Assembly: GCF_000764305.2 (NCBI RefSeq)
Contig: NW_025941614.1
Coordinates: 1-64,000, forward strand
DNA: 64,000 nt
Source: Hyalella azteca
Lineage: Eukaryota; Arthropoda; Malacostraca; Amphipoda; Hyalellidae
Direction: 5' to 3'
Below the pieces are notes generated by a model, which did no database searches, was not told where the DNA came from, and was given only the letters and a program-made list of their open reading frames with translations. A program made the translations under genes and the position numbers. Below, piece by piece: positions 62,227-64,000 of the stretch. Each line of letters begins with the position of its first letter. Within the stretch, counting starts at the first letter, position 1.

Positions 62227-62319
62227 GAGCAGCGTGAGCAGCAGCGTGAGCAGCAGCGTGAGCAGCAGCGTGAGCAGCAGCGTGAGCAGCAGCGTGAGCA
62301 GCAGCGTGAGCAGCAGCGT
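62227..62319 (+). repeat. 12-bp GAGCAGCAGCGT minisatellite
   Basis: One 9-base unit and seven perfect 12-base units lie about 400 bases before tubulin exon 2. The open frame on the minus strand (CCSR repeats) is a product of the period and is not called as a gene. Confidence 0.95.
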
Positions 62320-62733
62320 GTGCGCGGTTTCAACAGCTCGTGTAAAAAAGTTTGACTATTCATGTCAGTAACGTGCTGAAGAATCTATCGATATGACGTT
62401 CGGGAAAAGACTTTTCATCTTAAATAATTGAGAACCGAGATGTAAGTTGACAGACAAATATTATCTCTCTTATTATGCCAGAGTTATTTATTTCCAAAGG
62501 CATTTATGAAAAATCGAAAAAAATTGTAGAAAAATTTATCATCTCTTTAGAGGGGACAAGTTTTCTAGTCCAGCTCAATCGTCAATTCAAAATCCTAGAA
62601 CGTTTTCTATTAAAAGTAAATGGTGAATTTTTTCGGTTACTCTCTCTGCTTTTAAATCTTTGGTAAATTTACGATTTAAGCAACCAAGTAACGCTAAGAA
62701 AAGTTGTATTTAGCTTCGTGCGTTTTTTTACAG

Positions 62734-63693
62734 CGCGAATGCATCAGCATCCACATCGGTCAGGCTGGAGTGCAGATGGGCAACTCTTGCTGGGAACTGT
62801 ACTGCCTCGAGCATGGCATCCAGCCCGACGGCCGCATCAGTGAGTGCCACACAACACAATCCACGTGCAATATATTATGTATTCTCACAATTAATATTGA
62901 AAATAAAGTTGCTTTTTAAGCACATGTGAATATTTTATGCTGATGATATTATTTCGCGAATTTTCTTAAATGAAGACTCTTTTTCCGTGGGTTTCAACAT
63001 TTTGTGTAATTAATACAATCCCGTGAAGTTGTGACAGTTAGTTGATTTATTTCGAATTTCCATTTTACTTGGTTTAATTGTTTTGTTAATTCATGTATTC
63101 GAGAAGGCTTAGAATCTATATACATAATACATATACATCAGGCGATGACCTGGTGGGGGATGAGAACATGTACACGACGTTCTTCCAAGAAACTGGCCGT
63201 GGCAAATACGTGCCCAGGGCCATCTACGTCGACCTCGAGCCCACCGTCGTAGGTAAGTAAATTTTCCTAAAGCATGCAATTCATACAATGGGGACATTTC
63301 TCATCGTTTCAGTTTACGCTTCATTTAATCAGCCAAATGGAAACTCGGAAAGTATATACTTGTTTCGTATATACTTACGTACAGTGTCTATATACACGTA
63401 TATACTTAAGTATATACGTGTGTATACATATACGTATTTCGGTACTGAATTTTGCAAATATTTTGGTAGTTATTTCGGTATACATTCAAAATTCACTAAA
63501 TAAAAATAAATACGTTTCAGACACGGTACGCACTGGACCATACCGCCAACTGTTCCACCCTGAACAGCTGATCTCCGGTAAGGAGGACGCGGCTAATAAC
63601 TACGCGCGCGGTCACTACACCATTGGCAAGGAGCAGGTCGACCTCGTGCTCGACAAGGTCCGCAAGATGGTCGACGCCTGCAGCGGTCTTCAG
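62734..63693 (+). CDS. Alpha-tubulin, internal exons (3' end beyond window)
   Basis: Exons are 62734-62839, 63142-63252 and 63521-63693. They encode residues 2 to about 131 if the Met codon is supplied by the exon at 36809-36811. Phases (0, +1, +1, 0) and GT-AG sites match. Diagnostic alpha-tubulin segments are [34 protein letters not shown] and [20 protein letters not shown], then [11 protein letters not shown]. They form part of the GTP-binding N-terminal domain of the microtubule subunit. The sequence is unusually divergent for alpha-tubulin. The 35-50 loop reads [18 protein letters not shown], two residues shorter than the common MPSDKTIGGGDDSFNTFF form. It has no Lys at position 40, the acetylation site. 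The last exon stops at LQ with a GTCAGC donor, and the rest of the protein lies outside the window. Confidence 0.93.
63394..63421. repeat. 28-bp perfect palindrome in a tubulin intron
   Basis: The sequence ACACGTATATACTTAAGTAT continues to TATACGTGT and equals its own reverse complement over 28 bases. It sits in an alternating purine-pyrimidine-rich TATAC tract in the intron before the exon at 63521. Confidence 0.85.
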
Positions 63694-63802
63694 GTCAGCA
63701 ATTTGGTCATAAATTGAAATTATCAATTTCATTCGAAATATCAACATGACACTTGTTTAACTTGGTTCATATAAATAATTATAAAATTCAATCGAAATCT
63801 CA

Positions 63803-64000
63803 AGGGCCATCTACGTCGACCTCGAGCCCACCGTCGTAGGTAAGTAAATTTTCCTAAATTATGTAATTCATATATAGGGACATTTCTCATTGTTTCACTT
63901 TACGCTTCATTTTATCAGCTAAACGGAAACGTGCAAAGTTCTTGCATATACGTGTTTCGGTACTGAATTTTGCGTATGTTTGGCAATTCTTTCGGTATAG
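63803..64000 (+). repeat. Partial duplicate of tubulin exon and intron
   Basis: From AGGGCCATCTACGTCGACCT onward the sequence repeats 63217 and following: the last 36 bases of the exon ending at 63252, its GTAAGT donor and the start of the next intron. The offset is 586 at the start. The intron part is diverged and lacks part of the palindromic TATAC tract. The duplicate has no proper acceptor (CTCAAG precedes it) and would shift the frame if spliced in, so it is presumed inactive. It continues to the window edge. Confidence 0.9.

Larger units (their letters stand above)
36812..62733. other. Presumed 26-kb intron 1 of alpha-tubulin
   Basis: No coding gene is supported in this stretch. Open frames exist, for example at 38.84-39.17 (-), 41.51-41.92 (+), 45.48-45.83 (-) and 49.10-49.63 (+), but they lack recognisable families or real start codons. 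The contents that can be named are the repeats and the dead transposon listed separately. GC-richer patches at 44.9-45.1, 45.5-45.8, 47.1-47.3 and 47.8-48.1 kb stand out from the AT-rich background and could be regulatory. Confidence 0.5.

Noticed and set aside
62169..62363. Cys/Ser/Arg-repeat open frame on the minus strand
   Set aside because: Direct product of the 12-bp minisatellite.
1..64000. CRISPR array, operons or prokaryotic signals
   Set aside because: The window is clearly eukaryotic; the tandem arrays have no unique spacers of constant length.

Overview
The window is nuclear DNA of an animal. AT-rich introns, GT-AG splicing, a TATA/Inr promoter and many DNA transposons fit an arthropod, and I lean towards a malacostracan crustacean, but nothing in the sequence fixes the species. 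Four protein-coding loci can be supported.

Layout. (1) 733-3478 (+): TTC27, a TPR protein, with a short first coding exon and one very large second exon. (2) 5661-16315 (+): MIC10, the small GxGxGxG membrane protein of the mitochondrial MICOS complex. Its 95 codons lie in four exons, and intron 1 is about 9.2 kb. That intron is packed with inverted-repeat elements, a TTAA-flanked element at 7030-8114, a foldback element with 270-bp arms at 8540-9380, and a decayed piggyBac-like element at 13139-14350. (3) 19442-29927 (-): a very large, mostly disordered nuclear protein with a homeodomain-like segment followed by C2H2 zinc fingers. It probably has non-coding 5' exons at 33118-33259 and about 35.2 kb. 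Its last exon carries a reading-frame break that looks like a 10-bp partial duplication inside a coding repeat. (4) 62734-63693 (+), continuing past the window: an alpha-tubulin of unusual sequence. A TATA/Inr promoter at 36.57-36.60 kb and a 5' exon ending in ATG directly followed by GTGAGT at 36809-36811 are very probably its first exon. That makes intron 1 about 26 kb.

The 36.8-62.7 kb stretch holds no gene that I can support. It contains a dead Tc1-like transposon (43165-44516), two 1016-bp direct repeats (51962-52977 and 53678-54693), two copies of a dispersed repeat with a hairpin-forming 43-bp tandem tail (about 38.27 and 57.21 kb), and several minisatellites.

The genes are unrelated in function (TPR protein, mitochondrial cristae, transcription-factor-like, cytoskeleton). 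MIC10 and the zinc-finger gene are convergent, and the zinc-finger gene and tubulin are divergent with roughly 1.3 kb between presumed 5' ends. All joins and family names were read by eye; no alignment was run.
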